Shown: positions 8,357 to 17,073, numbered from the stretch's first letter. The stretch is 64,000 nucleotides of DNA from Micromonospora chaiyaphumensis (GCF_900091435.1 NZ_FMCS01000007.1:1-64000); one strand, 5' to 3'. A program made the numbers and translations. The notes: a model not told the origin generated them from the sequence alone.

Positions 8357-8386
8357 TTGATCGCGCTTTCCTGTCGATCATAGTGT
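8357..8386 (+). promoter_or_regulatory. Candidate promoter of the S8 protease with internal inverted repeat
   Basis: A -35 TTGATC and a -10 TAGTGT are separated by 18 nt. TGATCG (8358-8363) and CGATCA (8375-8380) form an inverted repeat in the spacer, a likely operator. The 5' leader to the start codon would be about 140 nt. Confidence 0.45.
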
Positions 8387-8534
8387 CCACTCAGGCAGCC
8401 GGCGTAGACCCGCACGGCGCCTAGGGGGCTTGGGGGGTTCGTTCAAACCGGTGTGATCCGACGGGAGAGGAGTCTCCTGCGCCCATCCGCCATGGCTCGA
8501 ACATCCGCGGGTCGTTCTGGAGGAGGCAGCACCG

Positions 8535-11500
8535 ATGCTGAGACGTCCACACAGGAGGGGCCTGGCCGGTCGGCTGGTGAGCGCGGGCGCGGCCCTGGTT
8601 CTCGCCGCGACCACCATGGCCGCCACCGGCACAGGCGCGCAGGCTGCGCAGACCGGAACGGGCACCGGCGCATCCGCCGGCGACAAGATCCGCCCCGAAC
8701 TCACCCGGCAACTCCAGGGCAAGAGCGAGGGCGACTTCTGGATCCACTTCGGCGCCAAGGCCGACCTGGGCAAGGCCGGCGCGAACAAGGACTGGGCCAA
8801 GCGGGGCACCGAGGTCGCCGACGCGCTCAAGAAGACCGCCGCCGACAGCCAGGCGAAGATCCGCGCCGAACTGGACCGCTCGGGCACGAAGTACCAGACC
8901 TTCTGGGCGACCAACGCCATCAAGGTCAGCGGCGGTTCCCTCACGATGGCCCAGAACTTCGCCGCCCACGCCGAGGTCGACGGCCTGTACGCCCCCATCG
9001 AGTACAAGCTCCCCGAGGTCACCCAGGGCACCGACGAGAAGTCGGTGAACGCCCTGGAGTGGGGCATCGCGAACATCAACGCCGACGACGTGTGGTCCCA
9101 GTACGGCGTCAAGGGCGCCGGCATCACGGTGGCCAGCATCGACAGCGGCGTCCAGTTCGACCACCCGGCGCTGGTCAACTCCTACCGGGGCAACAACGGT
9201 GACGGCACCTTCGACCACAACTACAACTGGTACGACGCCGCCGGCACCTGCGCCACCGCCCCGTGCGACGAGGACGGCCACGGCACGCACACGATGGGCA
9301 CCATGGCGGGTGCCGACGGCGCCAACCAGATCGGCGTCGCCCCCGAGGTCAAGTGGATCGCCGCGAACGGGTGCTGCCCGACCGACGCCGCGCTGATCTC
9401 CTCCGGCCAGTGGATGCTGGAGCCCACCGACCTCAGCGGGCAGAACCCGGACGCCAGCAAGCGGCCGAACATCATCAACAACTCGTGGGGCACCACGCTG
9501 CCCTCCACCGAGCCGTTCATGGAGGACGTGACCGACGCCTGGACCGCCTCGGGCATCTTCGGCACGTGGTCCAACGGCAACAACGGGCCCGCCTGCCAGA
9601 CCAGCGGCTCCCCGGGCAGCCTGGCCAGCAACTACTCGGCCGGCGCGTACGACATCAACAACAACATCGCCAGCTTCTCCTCCCGCGGCGCCGGGCAGAA
9701 CGGCGAGATCAAGCCCAACCTGTCGGCGCCCGGCGTCAACGTCCGGTCCAGCGTGCCGGACAACACCTACGCCAGCTACAGCGGCACGTCGATGGCGGCG
9801 CCGCACCTGGCCGGGGCGATCGCGCTGCTCTGGTCGGCGGCGCCCACGCTCGTCGGCGACGTCACGGCGACCCGCGCGCTGCTGAACGACACGGCGGTCG
9901 ACAAGGCCGACACCCAGTGCGGCGGCACCACGGACGACAACAACGTCTACGGTGAGGGCCGGCTGGACGCGCTCGCGCTGCTCAACGCCGCCCCCATCGG
10001 CGACAACGGCACCCTCGCCGGCAAGGTGACCGACGCGGCCACCGGCGCCCCGATCGCCGGCGCCACCATCGCCCTCACCGGCGCGGCGACCCGCTCGCTG
10101 ACCACCGCCGCCGACGGGACGTACTCGTCGCTGCTGCTGGCCGGCGACTACCAGGTCACCGTCTCGGCGTTCGGCTACCAGACCAGGACGCTCTCGGCGA
10201 CGGTGACCACGAACACGACCACGACGTTGAACGTCGCGCTGACGGCGGTGCCGAGCGTCACCGTCGGCGGTCAGGTCACCGACGGCTCCGGGCACGGCTG
10301 GCCGCTCTACGCGAAGGTCAGCGTCGAGGGCCTCCCCGTCTCCGACTACACCACCCCCGCCAACGGCCGCTACAGCCTCAAGCTGCCGGCCGGGGCGACC
10401 TACCGGCTCAAGGTCGAGTCGCAGTACCCGGGCTACCCGACCGTGACCAAGGAGGTCGTGGTCGGCTCCGGCAACACCACGAGCAACATCGCCGTACCGG
10501 CCGACCCGAACGCGTGCACCGCGGCGCCCGGCTACACCAACAGCTCCGACGGCGAGTACGAGACCTTCGACGGCACCGGCGTGCCCGACGGCTGGTCCGT
10601 CGTGGACAACGCCGGCACCGGCCAGGTCTGGAAGTTCACCGACAGCGGTGACCGGGGCAACCTGACCGGCGGCTCCGGCGGGTTCGCCATCATCGACAGC
10701 GACGACTACGGCAGCGGTGGCCGGCAGGACACCTCGCTGGTCAGCCCCGTGGTCGACCTGACCGACGTCGCGGCGCCGGTGATCCGGTTCAACCAGGACT
10801 TCAACTGGCTGAGCTCCGACCGGGCGGACGTCGACCTCAGCCTCGACGGCGGCGCCACCTGGAGCAACGTGCTCCGGCAGGCGGCCGACGTGCGCGGGCC
10901 CCGGGTCACCGAGGTGCCCATCCCGCAGGCGGCGGGCCAGGCGCAGGTCCAGGTCCGGTTCCACTACTACGACGCCTCCTGGGAATGGTGGTGGCAGGTC
11001 GACAACGTGCTGATCGGCAGCAAGATCGTCTGCAAGCCGGTCGACGGCGGCCTGGTGCTGGGCCACGTCCGGGACAAGAACGACAACGGCTACGTCAACG
11101 GCGCCACCGTCACCAGTGACGACCGGCCGGCGGAGAAGGCCACCACGGTGGCGACCCCGGACGACACCGAACTCGCCGACGGCTTCTACTGGATGTTCTC
11201 GTCGCTGACCGGCCAGCACCCGTTCACCGCCAAGGCCGGCAACTACGTGAGCCAGACCAAGCAGGTCGACGTCGAGGCCGACTGGGCGACGGCGGCGAAC
11301 TTCCAACTGGCCGCTGGCCGGCTGGCTGTGCAGCCGACGTCGGTGACCGGCACGGTCCGGATGCCCACCGGCAAGGTCAGCAAGACCTTCACGGTGACCA
11401 ACACCGGCGGGGCCCCGGTCGCCGTCGAGTTCAGTGAGCAGGACGGCGGGTTCGTCCTGCAGCGGGCCGACGGGTCGCAGCTGTCCGAGCAGAAGCTGCT

Positions 11501-12944
11501 CGGCTCGCCCGGCGCGCCGGTGCAGCGGCTCACCACCCCGACGTCGGTCGCCGCCCGTCCGTCCGGCAAGTCGGCCACCGCGGCCGCCGCACCGACCGGC
11601 CCCCAGGCGGAGCCGTGGACGGGGATCGCCAACTACCCGGCGAACGTGATGGACAACCGGGTGGTGAACCTCGACGGCAAGATCTACTCGATCGCCGGCG
11701 GTGACGGCACGGCCTCCAGCACGAAGAACTACGTGTACGACCCGATCGCCCAGACCTGGACGGCGATCGCCGACCTCCCCGCCGCACGCAACGCCATGAC
11801 GGTCGGGGTCGTCGACGGCAGGATCATCGCCACCGGCGGCTGGGGCGCCGCCGGGCCCGACGGCACGACCTGGTCGTACGACCCGGCTGCCAACACCTGG
11901 ACCAGGAAGGCCGACAACCCCGCCCCGCGGGCCGCGGCCGGCCAGGCCGTCGCGGACGGCAAGCTGTACGCCGTCGGCGGCTGCACCACGGCCAGCTGCC
12001 TGCCGATGTCCAACTCGGTGGTCCGCTACGACCCGGGCACCGACGCCTGGGAGACGTTGCCGAACTACCCGAAGTCGGTGGCGTTCGCGTCCTGCGGCGG
12101 CATCGGTGGCACCGTCTACTGCACCGGCGGTAACGACGGTTCCGTCTCGCAGAAGGCCAGCTACGCGTTCGACCCCGGCGCCAACGCCTGGACCGCCGTC
12201 GCGGACGCGCCGGCCGACAACTGGGCCAGCTCGTTCGCCGTCGCGAACGGCAAGCTCCTGGTGGTCGGTGGCTCGCAGGGCGGGGCCATCACGAACGCCG
12301 GCTTCGCGTACGACCCGGCCACCGACTCGTGGGCGAACCTGCCCAACGCCAACACCCCCCGCTACCGCGGTGGTGCGGCGTGCGGCTTCTACAAGATCGG
12401 CGGCTCCTCGGGCAGCTTCAACGCCACGAAGGACAGTGAGGTGCTGCCCGGCCTTGAGGAGTGCACCGAGGGGCCGGCGGACGTCAGCTGGCTGACCATC
12501 GACAAGTCGAAGGTCACCCTGGCACCGGGTGAGAAGGTCACGGTGACCGTCGGCATGACGGCCAACGTCGACCAGCCCGGCACCTACTCGGCATCGGTCG
12601 CGATCAAGGAGAACACGCCGTACACCGTGCCGCCGGTGGCGGTCACGATGATCGCGCAGCCGCCGACCAGCTGGGGCAAGCTGATGGGCACCGTCTCCGG
12701 CCGGAGCTGCCAGGGCGCCGTCGCGCCGCTTCCCGGCGCGGTGGTCCAGGTCGACTCGTGGGCGATGTCCTGGACGTTCGCCACCGATGCCGACGGCAAG
12801 TACGCCTACTGGATGGACCGGCGCAACAACCCGCTCAGCATCATCGTCGCCAAGGACGGCTGGAAGCCCCAGACCCGCCAGACGAGGATCAACAACACCA
12901 CGCCCACCGTGGAGGACTTCACCCTGTCCCCCATCCGCTGCTGA
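8535..12944 (+). CDS. Secreted multidomain subtilisin-family (S8) protease with kelch propeller
   Basis: A 1469-residue secreted protein. A basic signal peptide ends near AQAAQ, and an I9-like propeptide covers ~50-165. The S8 triad is Asp203 (ASIDSGVQFDHP), His249 (DGHGTHTMG) and Ser419 (YSGTSMAAPHLAG). Carboxypeptidase-regulatory-like beta domains follow at ~490-575 and 578-650, a jelly-roll (choice-of-anchor/MAM-like) module at ~660-840, another regulatory-like domain, an Ig-like region, a kelch-type beta-propeller at ~1030-1300 (repeats such as YDPAANTWTRKADNPAPRAA) and C-terminal Ig and regulatory-like domains. GGAGGAG precedes the ATG by 9 nt. Paralogous winged-helix regulators flank it. 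It probably degrades extracellular protein; the propeller may bind substrate or surface. Confidence 0.9.
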   Translation: MLRRPHRRGLAGRLVSAGAALVLAATTMAATGTGAQAAQTGTGTGASAGDKIRPELTRQLQGKSEGDFWIHFGAKADLGKAGANKDWAKRGTEVADALKKTAADSQAKIRAELDRSGTKYQTFWATNAIKVSGGSLTMAQNFAAHAEVDGLYAPIEYKLPEVTQGTDEKSVNALEWGIANINADDVWSQYGVKGAGITVASIDSGVQFDHPALVNSYRGNNGDGTFDHNYNWYDAAGTCATAPCDEDGHGTHTMGTMAGADGANQIGVAPEVKWIAANGCCPTDAALISSGQWMLEPTDLSGQNPDASKRPNIINNSWGTTLPSTEPFMEDVTDAWTASGIFGTWSNGNNGPACQTSGSPGSLASNYSAGAYDINNNIASFSSRGAGQNGEIKPNLSAPGVNVRSSVPDNTYASYSGTSMAAPHLAGAIALLWSAAPTLVGDVTATRALLNDTAVDKADTQCGGTTDDNNVYGEGRLDALALLNAAPIGDNGTLAGKVTDAATGAPIAGATIALTGAATRSLTTAADGTYSSLLLAGDYQVTVSAFGYQTRTLSATVTTNTTTTLNVALTAVPSVTVGGQVTDGSGHGWPLYAKVSVEGLPVSDYTTPANGRYSLKLPAGATYRLKVESQYPGYPTVTKEVVVGSGNTTSNIAVPADPNACTAAPGYTNSSDGEYETFDGTGVPDGWSVVDNAGTGQVWKFTDSGDRGNLTGGSGGFAIIDSDDYGSGGRQDTSLVSPVVDLTDVAAPVIRFNQDFNWLSSDRADVDLSLDGGATWSNVLRQAADVRGPRVTEVPIPQAAGQAQVQVRFHYYDASWEWWWQVDNVLIGSKIVCKPVDGGLVLGHVRDKNDNGYVNGATVTSDDRPAEKATTVATPDDTELADGFYWMFSSLTGQHPFTAKAGNYVSQTKQVDVEADWATAANFQLAAGRLAVQPTSVTGTVRMPTGKVSKTFTVTNTGGAPVAVEFSEQDGGFVLQRADGSQLSEQKLLGSPGAPVQRLTTPTSVAARPSGKSATAAAAPTGPQAEPWTGIANYPANVMDNRVVNLDGKIYSIAGGDGTASSTKNYVYDPIAQTWTAIADLPAARNAMTVGVVDGRIIATGGWGAAGPDGTTWSYDPAANTWTRKADNPAPRAAAGQAVADGKLYAVGGCTTASCLPMSNSVVRYDPGTDAWETLPNYPKSVAFASCGGIGGTVYCTGGNDGSVSQKASYAFDPGANAWTAVADAPADNWASSFAVANGKLLVVGGSQGGAITNAGFAYDPATDSWANLPNANTPRYRGGAACGFYKIGGSSGSFNATKDSEVLPGLEECTEGPADVSWLTIDKSKVTLAPGEKVTVTVGMTANVDQPGTYSASVAIKENTPYTVPPVAVTMIAQPPTSWGKLMGTVSGRSCQGAVAPLPGAVVQVDSWAMSWTFATDADGKYAYWMDRRNNPLSIIVAKDGWKPQTRQTRINNTTPTVEDFTLSPIRC

Positions 12945-12958
12945 CCATCGACCGTGAA

Positions 12959-12998
12959 GGTCCGGCCCGCCCGGTGTCCCCACCGGGCGGGCCGGACC
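12959..12998 (+). terminator. Hairpin terminator after the S8 protease
   Basis: A perfect 18-bp GC-rich stem with a TCCC loop, 14 nt after the stop. There is no T-run, as is common in actinobacteria. It also lies between convergent genes and may act in both directions. Confidence 0.8.
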
Positions 12999-13058
12999 GC
13001 GTTCACGGCCCGGATCGGAGGTGCCGGCTCCCCGGCTACGGCGGAGCGGAGAACCGGG

Positions 13059-13565
13059 TCAGGACGGCGCGAGGCGGAAGCCGATGCCGCGCACGGCGTG
13101 GATGGTCGGCGCCGCGCCCACCCGGCCGAGCTTGCGCCGCACCCGGCGCACCACCGAGTGCATGTCGGAGCCGCGCCCCAGGTGGTCGTTGCCCCACACG
13201 GCCCGGTGCAGCTGCGCGTAGGTCCACACCTGGCCGGGTGTGCCGGCGAGGCAGACCAGGAGGTCGTGCTCCAGCGGCGTCAGCCCGACCTCCCGCTCCC
13301 GCCACCGCAGGACGCGACGGTCGGAGTCGACGTCCAGCTCGGACACCGGCCCGCCGGCCGCCGGCGACTCGTCGGCGACCGCGGCGGGGGCGGGAGCCGG
13401 TCGCACCGCCCCCGGCGCGCGCAGCAGTTCGAGGAACCGCCGTGCCTGGTGCGCGCTGGAGACGATCAGGAAGGTCTCGGTGCCGCCGAGCAGCTGGGTG
13501 AGCTGCCGGCGTTCCGCGGCCGAGGCCGCGATACCGATGACCAGGGACGGCACCCCCGCCATCAT
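13059..13565 (-). CDS. Winged-helix regulator, paralog of the one upstream of the protease
   Basis: Same architecture as the regulator on the other side of the protease: an N-terminal ~50-residue degenerate receiver-like part (PSLVIGIAASAAERRQLTQL), a linker, then an OmpR/PhoB-type winged helix (LTPLEHDLLVCLAGTPGQVW, TYAQLHRAVW, SVVRRVRRKLGRVG, IHAVRGIGFRL). No phosphoryl Asp pocket is visible. Two adjacent ATG codons are possible starts, with AAGGGCGG just upstream. It converges on the protease gene. Whether the two regulators act on the protease or on each other is inference. Confidence 0.75.
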   Translation of the reverse strand: MMAGVPSLVIGIAASAAERRQLTQLLGGTETFLIVSSAHQARRFLELLRAPGAVRPAPAPAAVADESPAAGGPVSELDVDSDRRVLRWREREVGLTPLEHDLLVCLAGTPGQVWTYAQLHRAVWGNDHLGRGSDMHSVVRRVRRKLGRVGAAPTIHAVRGIGFRLAPS

Positions 13566-13766
13566 CCGCCCTTCCGTTCCACCCTTGTGGTGACGCTCTT
13601 CCGCGCCGTCCGGAAATCGCCTGTGCAGGCAGCGGGAATCGGCCGCCGGGCGTGGGTGGATTCGGACGCGCGACGGTCGGCAGGCGCGGAAAATGTGCCG
13701 GAGCAGCGATTGTGTGAGGCGTTGCAGAACTGCTGATCGGCATCATATAGCCGGTCACCGATGATT

Positions 13767-13789
13767 GGTATAGCAGTTAACGTCAATGT
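13767..13789 (-). promoter_or_regulatory. Conserved 23-nt element upstream of regulator 2
   Basis: On the minus strand it runs from ACATTGAC to TATACC, with GTTAAC inside. It shares 17 of 23 positions with the element upstream of regulator 1. It lies about 200 nt before the start codon in an AT-richer stretch, which is otherwise empty of genes. Confidence 0.45.
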
Positions 13790-13823
13790 AACGACGATGG
13801 CGCAACGCATTCGGCCGCGCCGT

Positions 13824-14375
13824 TCACGCCCGCTGGTACCGCGTGAGGACCGCCGCGCCGGCCTGCTCCGCCGACCGGCACCGCAGGTACGCGGGCGGAC
13901 CCTCCGCCGGGAAGAGCCGCGCACCGGTGCGCAGGATCGTCGGGAAGGTGAGGAGGCGGTACTCGTCGATGAGGTCCTCGGCCATCAGCCGGTGCACGAC
14001 GCTCAGGCTGCCCGTGACGATGACGTCGCGCCGCTCGCGCCGGACCGCCTCGACCAGGTCGCCGTCGACGACCGACGAGTTCGCCCAGGCCGAGACGTCG
14101 GCCAGGGTGCGGGTGGCGACCAGCTTGGGGACGGCGTTCATCCGGGCGGCGAACGGGTCGTCGCGTCCGGGCCAGAGCCGGGCGAACAGTTCCCAGGTGG
14201 TCCGCCCGAGAAGCAGCACCCCCTCGCCGAGCACTCTGCCGAGGCGGAACTTGTCCCCGGCCACGGTCTCCGGGCCGTGCCGGAAGGCCCAGCCGCCCGA
14301 GGGCGTGCCCCCGGACCCGTCCGGGTCCGACACGATCCCGTCCAGGGTCACGAACTGGATGACGACGACGCTCAC
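13824..14375 (-). CDS. Dihydrofolate reductase-fold (RibD C-terminal) protein
   Basis: About 183 residues of the DHFR/RibD-C superfamily: IQFVTLDGIVSDPDG at the start, GVLLLGRTTWELFARLWPG, NAVPKLVATRTLADV, DVIVTGSLSVVHRLMAEDLIDEY-type strand-loop and PTILRTGARLFP. Stand-alone members are NADPH-dependent reductases of unknown substrate. The GTG start has GAAGGGAC about 9 nt upstream; the ATG 27 nt further up lacks a site. It is the last gene of a four-gene same-strand group behind a SnoaL-tailed sigma factor, a pairing often seen in actinobacteria. Confidence 0.8.
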   Translation of the reverse strand: MSVVVIQFVTLDGIVSDPDGSGGTPSGGWAFRHGPETVAGDKFRLGRVLGEGVLLLGRTTWELFARLWPGRDDPFAARMNAVPKLVATRTLADVSAWANSSVVDGDLVEAVRRERRDVIVTGSLSVVHRLMAEDLIDEYRLLTFPTILRTGARLFPAEGPPAYLRCRSAEQAGAAVLTRYQRA

Positions 14376-14430
14376 GATGGTGTCCCTTCGGTAGGTGTCC
14401 ACCGGTACGTACCGGCGGCACCGCCCGGAC

Positions 14431-15369
14431 TCATCGCACCCGGGGCAACTCGTCGGCAGAGATCACCGCGGGCAGGTCGAACGCCGCGAGGACGCGCGGG
14501 TCGGCGAACACCACGTTGTGCGTGACGCGCCCACCGGCGACCGTGAGCACCTGCACCGTGTGCAGCCGGTGCGGGCCTCCGGGCTGCGGCGCGTACGCCG
14601 CGAGAGCCGGTTGCCCGTTGGCGCCCAGCCGTCGCACGTGCCAGCCGGTGCCCCGGGTCCGGAACACGCGATCCATGAACCGGCCGTAGTCGCCGCTTCC
14701 CCGGTACCAGAGGGGCACCGGCGGCATCTCCAGGACCGCCTGGTCGGCGAGCAGCCGCACGAGCCCGGGAACGTCGGCCGCCTCGAACGCCCGCACGTAC
14801 CGGTCGACCACGGCCCGCACCCGCGGATCGTCCGGCTCGGCGACCTCACCGACGTCGCCCACGTCCGGGAGCGCCGCACGGGCACGCTGCAGTGCGCTGT
14901 TCACCGCGGCGACGGTGGTGCCCAGCTGCGCGGCGACCTCGGCGGCGGTGAACTCCAGCACCTCGCGGAGCAGGAGCACGGCCCGCTGCCGGGCGGGCAG
15001 CACCTGCATGGCCGCGACCAGCGCGAGGCGCATCTCGACCCGCGTCTCCAGCTCGTTCCGCGCGTCGGGAAACGGCTCCAGCCACGGCACGTCGAGCGAG
15101 GGCGTCAGCGGCGCCTCCGGGTCGACGCTCGGCGCGCCCAGCCCGGACGGCAGGGGCCGTCGCGCCCGCCCCTCCAGCGCGGTCAGGCACGCGTTCGTGG
15201 CGATCCGGTACAGCCAGGTCCGCTGCGAGGCACGCGCGGGGTCGTACCGGTCCCGGGCCCGCCAGGCGCGCAGCATGGTCTCCTGCACGACGTCCTCGGC
15301 CTCGTGGAACGAGCCCAGCATCCGGTAGCAGTACGCCAGCAACTCAGCCCGGTGCAGCTCGAAGTCCAC
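14431..15369 (-). CDS. ECF sigma factor with C-terminal SnoaL-like domain
   Basis: Residues 1-185 are sigma regions 2 and 4 (LLAYCYRMLGSFHEAEDVVQ, TWLYRIATNACLTALEGR, LPARQRAVLLLREVLEFTAA, TVAAVNSALQRARAAL). Residues ~200-312 form a SnoaL/NTF2-like domain (VVDRYVRAFEAADVPGLVRL, MPPVPLWYRG, HTVQVLTVAGGRVTHNVVFAD). In such ECF groups (SigG/SigJ or ECF41/ECF56-like) the tail replaces an anti-sigma factor and modulates activity directly. The gene follows a GNAT gene by 24 nt and precedes the DHFR-fold gene by 55 nt, so it is probably co-transcribed. Confidence 0.85.
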   Translation of the reverse strand: MDFELHRAELLAYCYRMLGSFHEAEDVVQETMLRAWRARDRYDPARASQRTWLYRIATNACLTALEGRARRPLPSGLGAPSVDPEAPLTPSLDVPWLEPFPDARNELETRVEMRLALVAAMQVLPARQRAVLLLREVLEFTAAEVAAQLGTTVAAVNSALQRARAALPDVGDVGEVAEPDDPRVRAVVDRYVRAFEAADVPGLVRLLADQAVLEMPPVPLWYRGSGDYGRFMDRVFRTRGTGWHVRRLGANGQPALAAYAPQPGGPHRLHTVQVLTVAGGRVTHNVVFADPRVLAAFDLPAVISADELPRVR

Positions 15370-15393
15370 CCGCCCATCCTGGCGGTACCGCGT

Positions 15394-15879
15394 TCAGCCG
15401 GGTGTCGGCGGGGCCTCGTGCTCCGGGCGCAGGACGAGGTTGAGCAGTTCCAGCCCGGTGACGGGCCGGAAGCCGGCCTCGGCGTAGAGGGTGCGGGCGG
15501 GGGTGTTGCCGGCCTCGGTCCGCAGTGACACGCGGTACGCCCCGGCGGCCCGCGCCTCGTCGACGACATACCGCAGGAGGGCCCTGGCGACACCGCTGCG
15601 GCGCTGGAACGGCGCGACATAGAGGTCGCTGATCGACCACGCGGTGCCCAACAGCAGCGACGCCGGGGTGACCGCCGTCGTGACGAAGCCGCAGACCTGT
15701 CCGGCGCGGGTGGCGGCGGCGAGCGCGAGCCGGTGCTGGGCGATCTGGTCGCGCAGCCACGCGCGGGTGCGCTGCGGGGACGGTTGATGGCCGTAGTGCG
15801 CCCGGTAGTCGTCGAAGAGGGCGGCCACGCGCTCGAAGGCGTGCTGGGTGGGGGCGATCGGCGCGACCGTCGTCAGCAT
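15394..15879 (-). CDS. GNAT-family N-acetyltransferase
   Basis: 161 residues with the GNAT core. The acetyl-CoA loop is SDLYVAPFQRRSGVARALLR (the R/Q-x-x-G-x-A type motif A), followed by YRVSLRTEAGNTPARTLYAE and AGFRPV. The acceptor substrate is unknown. The start at MLTTVAPIAP is chosen because the fold begins there; the longer frame upstream overlaps the SnoaL gene. It sits in a tight same-strand group, 20 nt after the SnoaL-like gene and 24 nt before the sigma factor gene. Confidence 0.85.
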   Translation of the reverse strand: MLTTVAPIAPTQHAFERVAALFDDYRAHYGHQPSPQRTRAWLRDQIAQHRLALAAATRAGQVCGFVTTAVTPASLLLGTAWSISDLYVAPFQRRSGVARALLRYVVDEARAAGAYRVSLRTEAGNTPARTLYAEAGFRPVTGLELLNLVLRPEHEAPPTPG

Positions 15880-15899
15880 GCCGCCCAGTCTCGCCCGCG

Positions 15900-16313
15900 C
15901 TAGGCCGGCACGTCCTGCCAGAGTTCGTTGAAGGCGATGCTGTCGAAGAAGGCGGTCCCCTCGACCACCTTGCCGTCCCGCATCCGCAGGAACCAGGCGA
16001 CCGTGTCGGTGTACGTCGTGCCGATGGTGGTGGTCCCCTGGCCGTTCCACGCGACGATCACCGTGTCGGTGGCCGGGTCCTCGTGGATGCCCCGGATGAG
16101 CACCGGCCGGAACGGATCCTCCCGAGTGAAACGCGCGCCGAAGGGCGTCAGCGCCTCCTCGATGAACTGGCGCGCCGGCTGGTACACCCCGCCCGCCACC
16201 GAGCGGCCGGTGATCTCCCAGCGCATGTCCTCGGCGAAGATGTCGGTGATGCTGCCGGTGCCGGCGGACCAGGCGGCGAAGGCGTCCGCGACGATCTCCC
16301 GGTTGGCGGTCAT
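15900..16313 (-). CDS. SnoaL-like (NTF2-fold) protein
   Basis: 137 residues of the SnoaL/NTF2 fold: REIVADAFAAWSAGTGSITD, MRWEITGRSVAGG, FIEEALTPFGARF, VIVAWNGQGTTTIG and WFLRMRDGKVVEGTAFFD. Members are small isomerases, hydrolases or binding proteins, and function here is not predictable. GGAGAAGGGGAG lies just upstream of the ATG. It heads the SnoaL-GNAT-sigma-DHFR group; the sigma factor in that group carries the same fold as its tail. Confidence 0.8.
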   Translation of the reverse strand: MTANREIVADAFAAWSAGTGSITDIFAEDMRWEITGRSVAGGVYQPARQFIEEALTPFGARFTREDPFRPVLIRGIHEDPATDTVIVAWNGQGTTTIGTTYTDTVAWFLRMRDGKVVEGTAFFDSIAFNELWQDVPA

Positions 16314-16461
16314 CGGCGGCTCCCCTTCTCCCTGCGGCGGCACCCGGACGCGCCCGCTCCGCTCATCCTCCGCCGCCACGTCCGCGGCCGGAGGCGGATT
16401 CCGCGGGCCGCCCTCCTCCGGGCGGCCCGGGCGCGGCCTCCCGGGATGCCCGCGGACCACC

Positions 16462-16467
16462 TACCCT
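16462..16467 (+). promoter_or_regulatory. -10 element of the DinB gene (leaderless)
   Basis: TACCCT lies 6 nt before the GTG start, so the transcript probably begins at the start codon. It sits in the gap between divergent genes. Confidence 0.55.
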
Positions 16468-16473
16468 GAGCGC

Positions 16474-16989
16474 GTGGATCGGTGTGCCGAGTGCTCGTTC
16501 GTCTATTCCGCGCTCGACGGCGGCGACCTGCCGGGGCGGTTGCGCGACCTGGCCGGGGACTATCCGGCCGCCCTGCACGGGGTGCCGGACATGCGCCGGC
16601 GACCCGCCCCGGAGGTGTGGTCGCCGCTGGAGTACGCCTGCCACGTCCGGGACGTGTTCCGCGTGCAGGGTGAGCGGCTCGCGCTGGCGCTGCGCGTGAC
16701 GGAGCCCGAGTTCACGCCGATGGGCCGCGACGAGCTGGTGGTCACCGAGCGCTACAACGCCCAGGACCCGGAGGTGGTCCTCGCCGACCTGGCCACGGCC
16801 GCCGACAGGTTCGTGGCCCGCTTCGCGGCGCTCGGCGAGGTCGACCTGGCCCGCACCGGCGTCTACCCGTGGCCGCAGCGCGAGGTGCGGACCCTGCTCT
16901 GGCTCGGCCGGCACACGGTCCACGAGGCCGAGCACCACCTGCTCGACATCCGCCGCGGCGCCGGGGCCCAGACGGCCGGCGGGGCCTGA
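16474..16989 (+). CDS. DinB-family four-helix protein
   Basis: 171 residues. DinB/YfiT-like features are WSPLEYACHVRDVFRVQGER with the first metal-ligand His, and LLWLGRHTVHEAEHHLLDI with the conserved C-terminal His residues of the metal-binding triad. A short N-terminal extension has Cys-x2-Cys (RCAECSF). DinB-like proteins in actinobacteria include thiol (mycothiol)-dependent transferases, so a metal-dependent thiol transfer role is possible but unproven. The GTG start follows the TACCCT -10 element directly. Confidence 0.8.
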   Translation: MDRCAECSFVYSALDGGDLPGRLRDLAGDYPAALHGVPDMRRRPAPEVWSPLEYACHVRDVFRVQGERLALALRVTEPEFTPMGRDELVVTERYNAQDPEVVLADLATAADRFVARFAALGEVDLARTGVYPWPQREVRTLLWLGRHTVHEAEHHLLDIRRGAGAQTAGGA

Positions 16990-17010
16990 CGCCGGTCGGC
17001 GTCAGGCCCC
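16981..17010 (+). terminator. Terminator of the DinB gene
   Basis: A 13-bp perfect stem (GGGGCCTGACGCC and complement) with a GGTC loop. The stop codon lies inside the left arm. Confidence 0.75.
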
Positions 17011-17030
17011 GCGACCGCGAGCCGGACCGG

Positions 17031-17067
17031 GGTCGGGCCGGCGGGGCGAGGCCCCGGCGACCCGACC
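17031..17067 (-). terminator. Terminator of the MFS exporter gene
   Basis: A 16-bp stem with two mismatches and a CGAGG loop, 7 nt beyond the minus-strand stop codon. Confidence 0.55.
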
Positions 17068-17073
17068 GGCGGG

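Noticed and set aside
8421..12983. 1520-residue open frame antisense to the S8 protease
   Set aside because: Mirror of the GC-biased codons of the protease gene; no motif, no ribosome site.
13562..13924. Small open frame over the second conserved upstream element
   Set aside because: Arg/Ser-rich, no ribosome site, and it overlaps the DHFR-fold gene.
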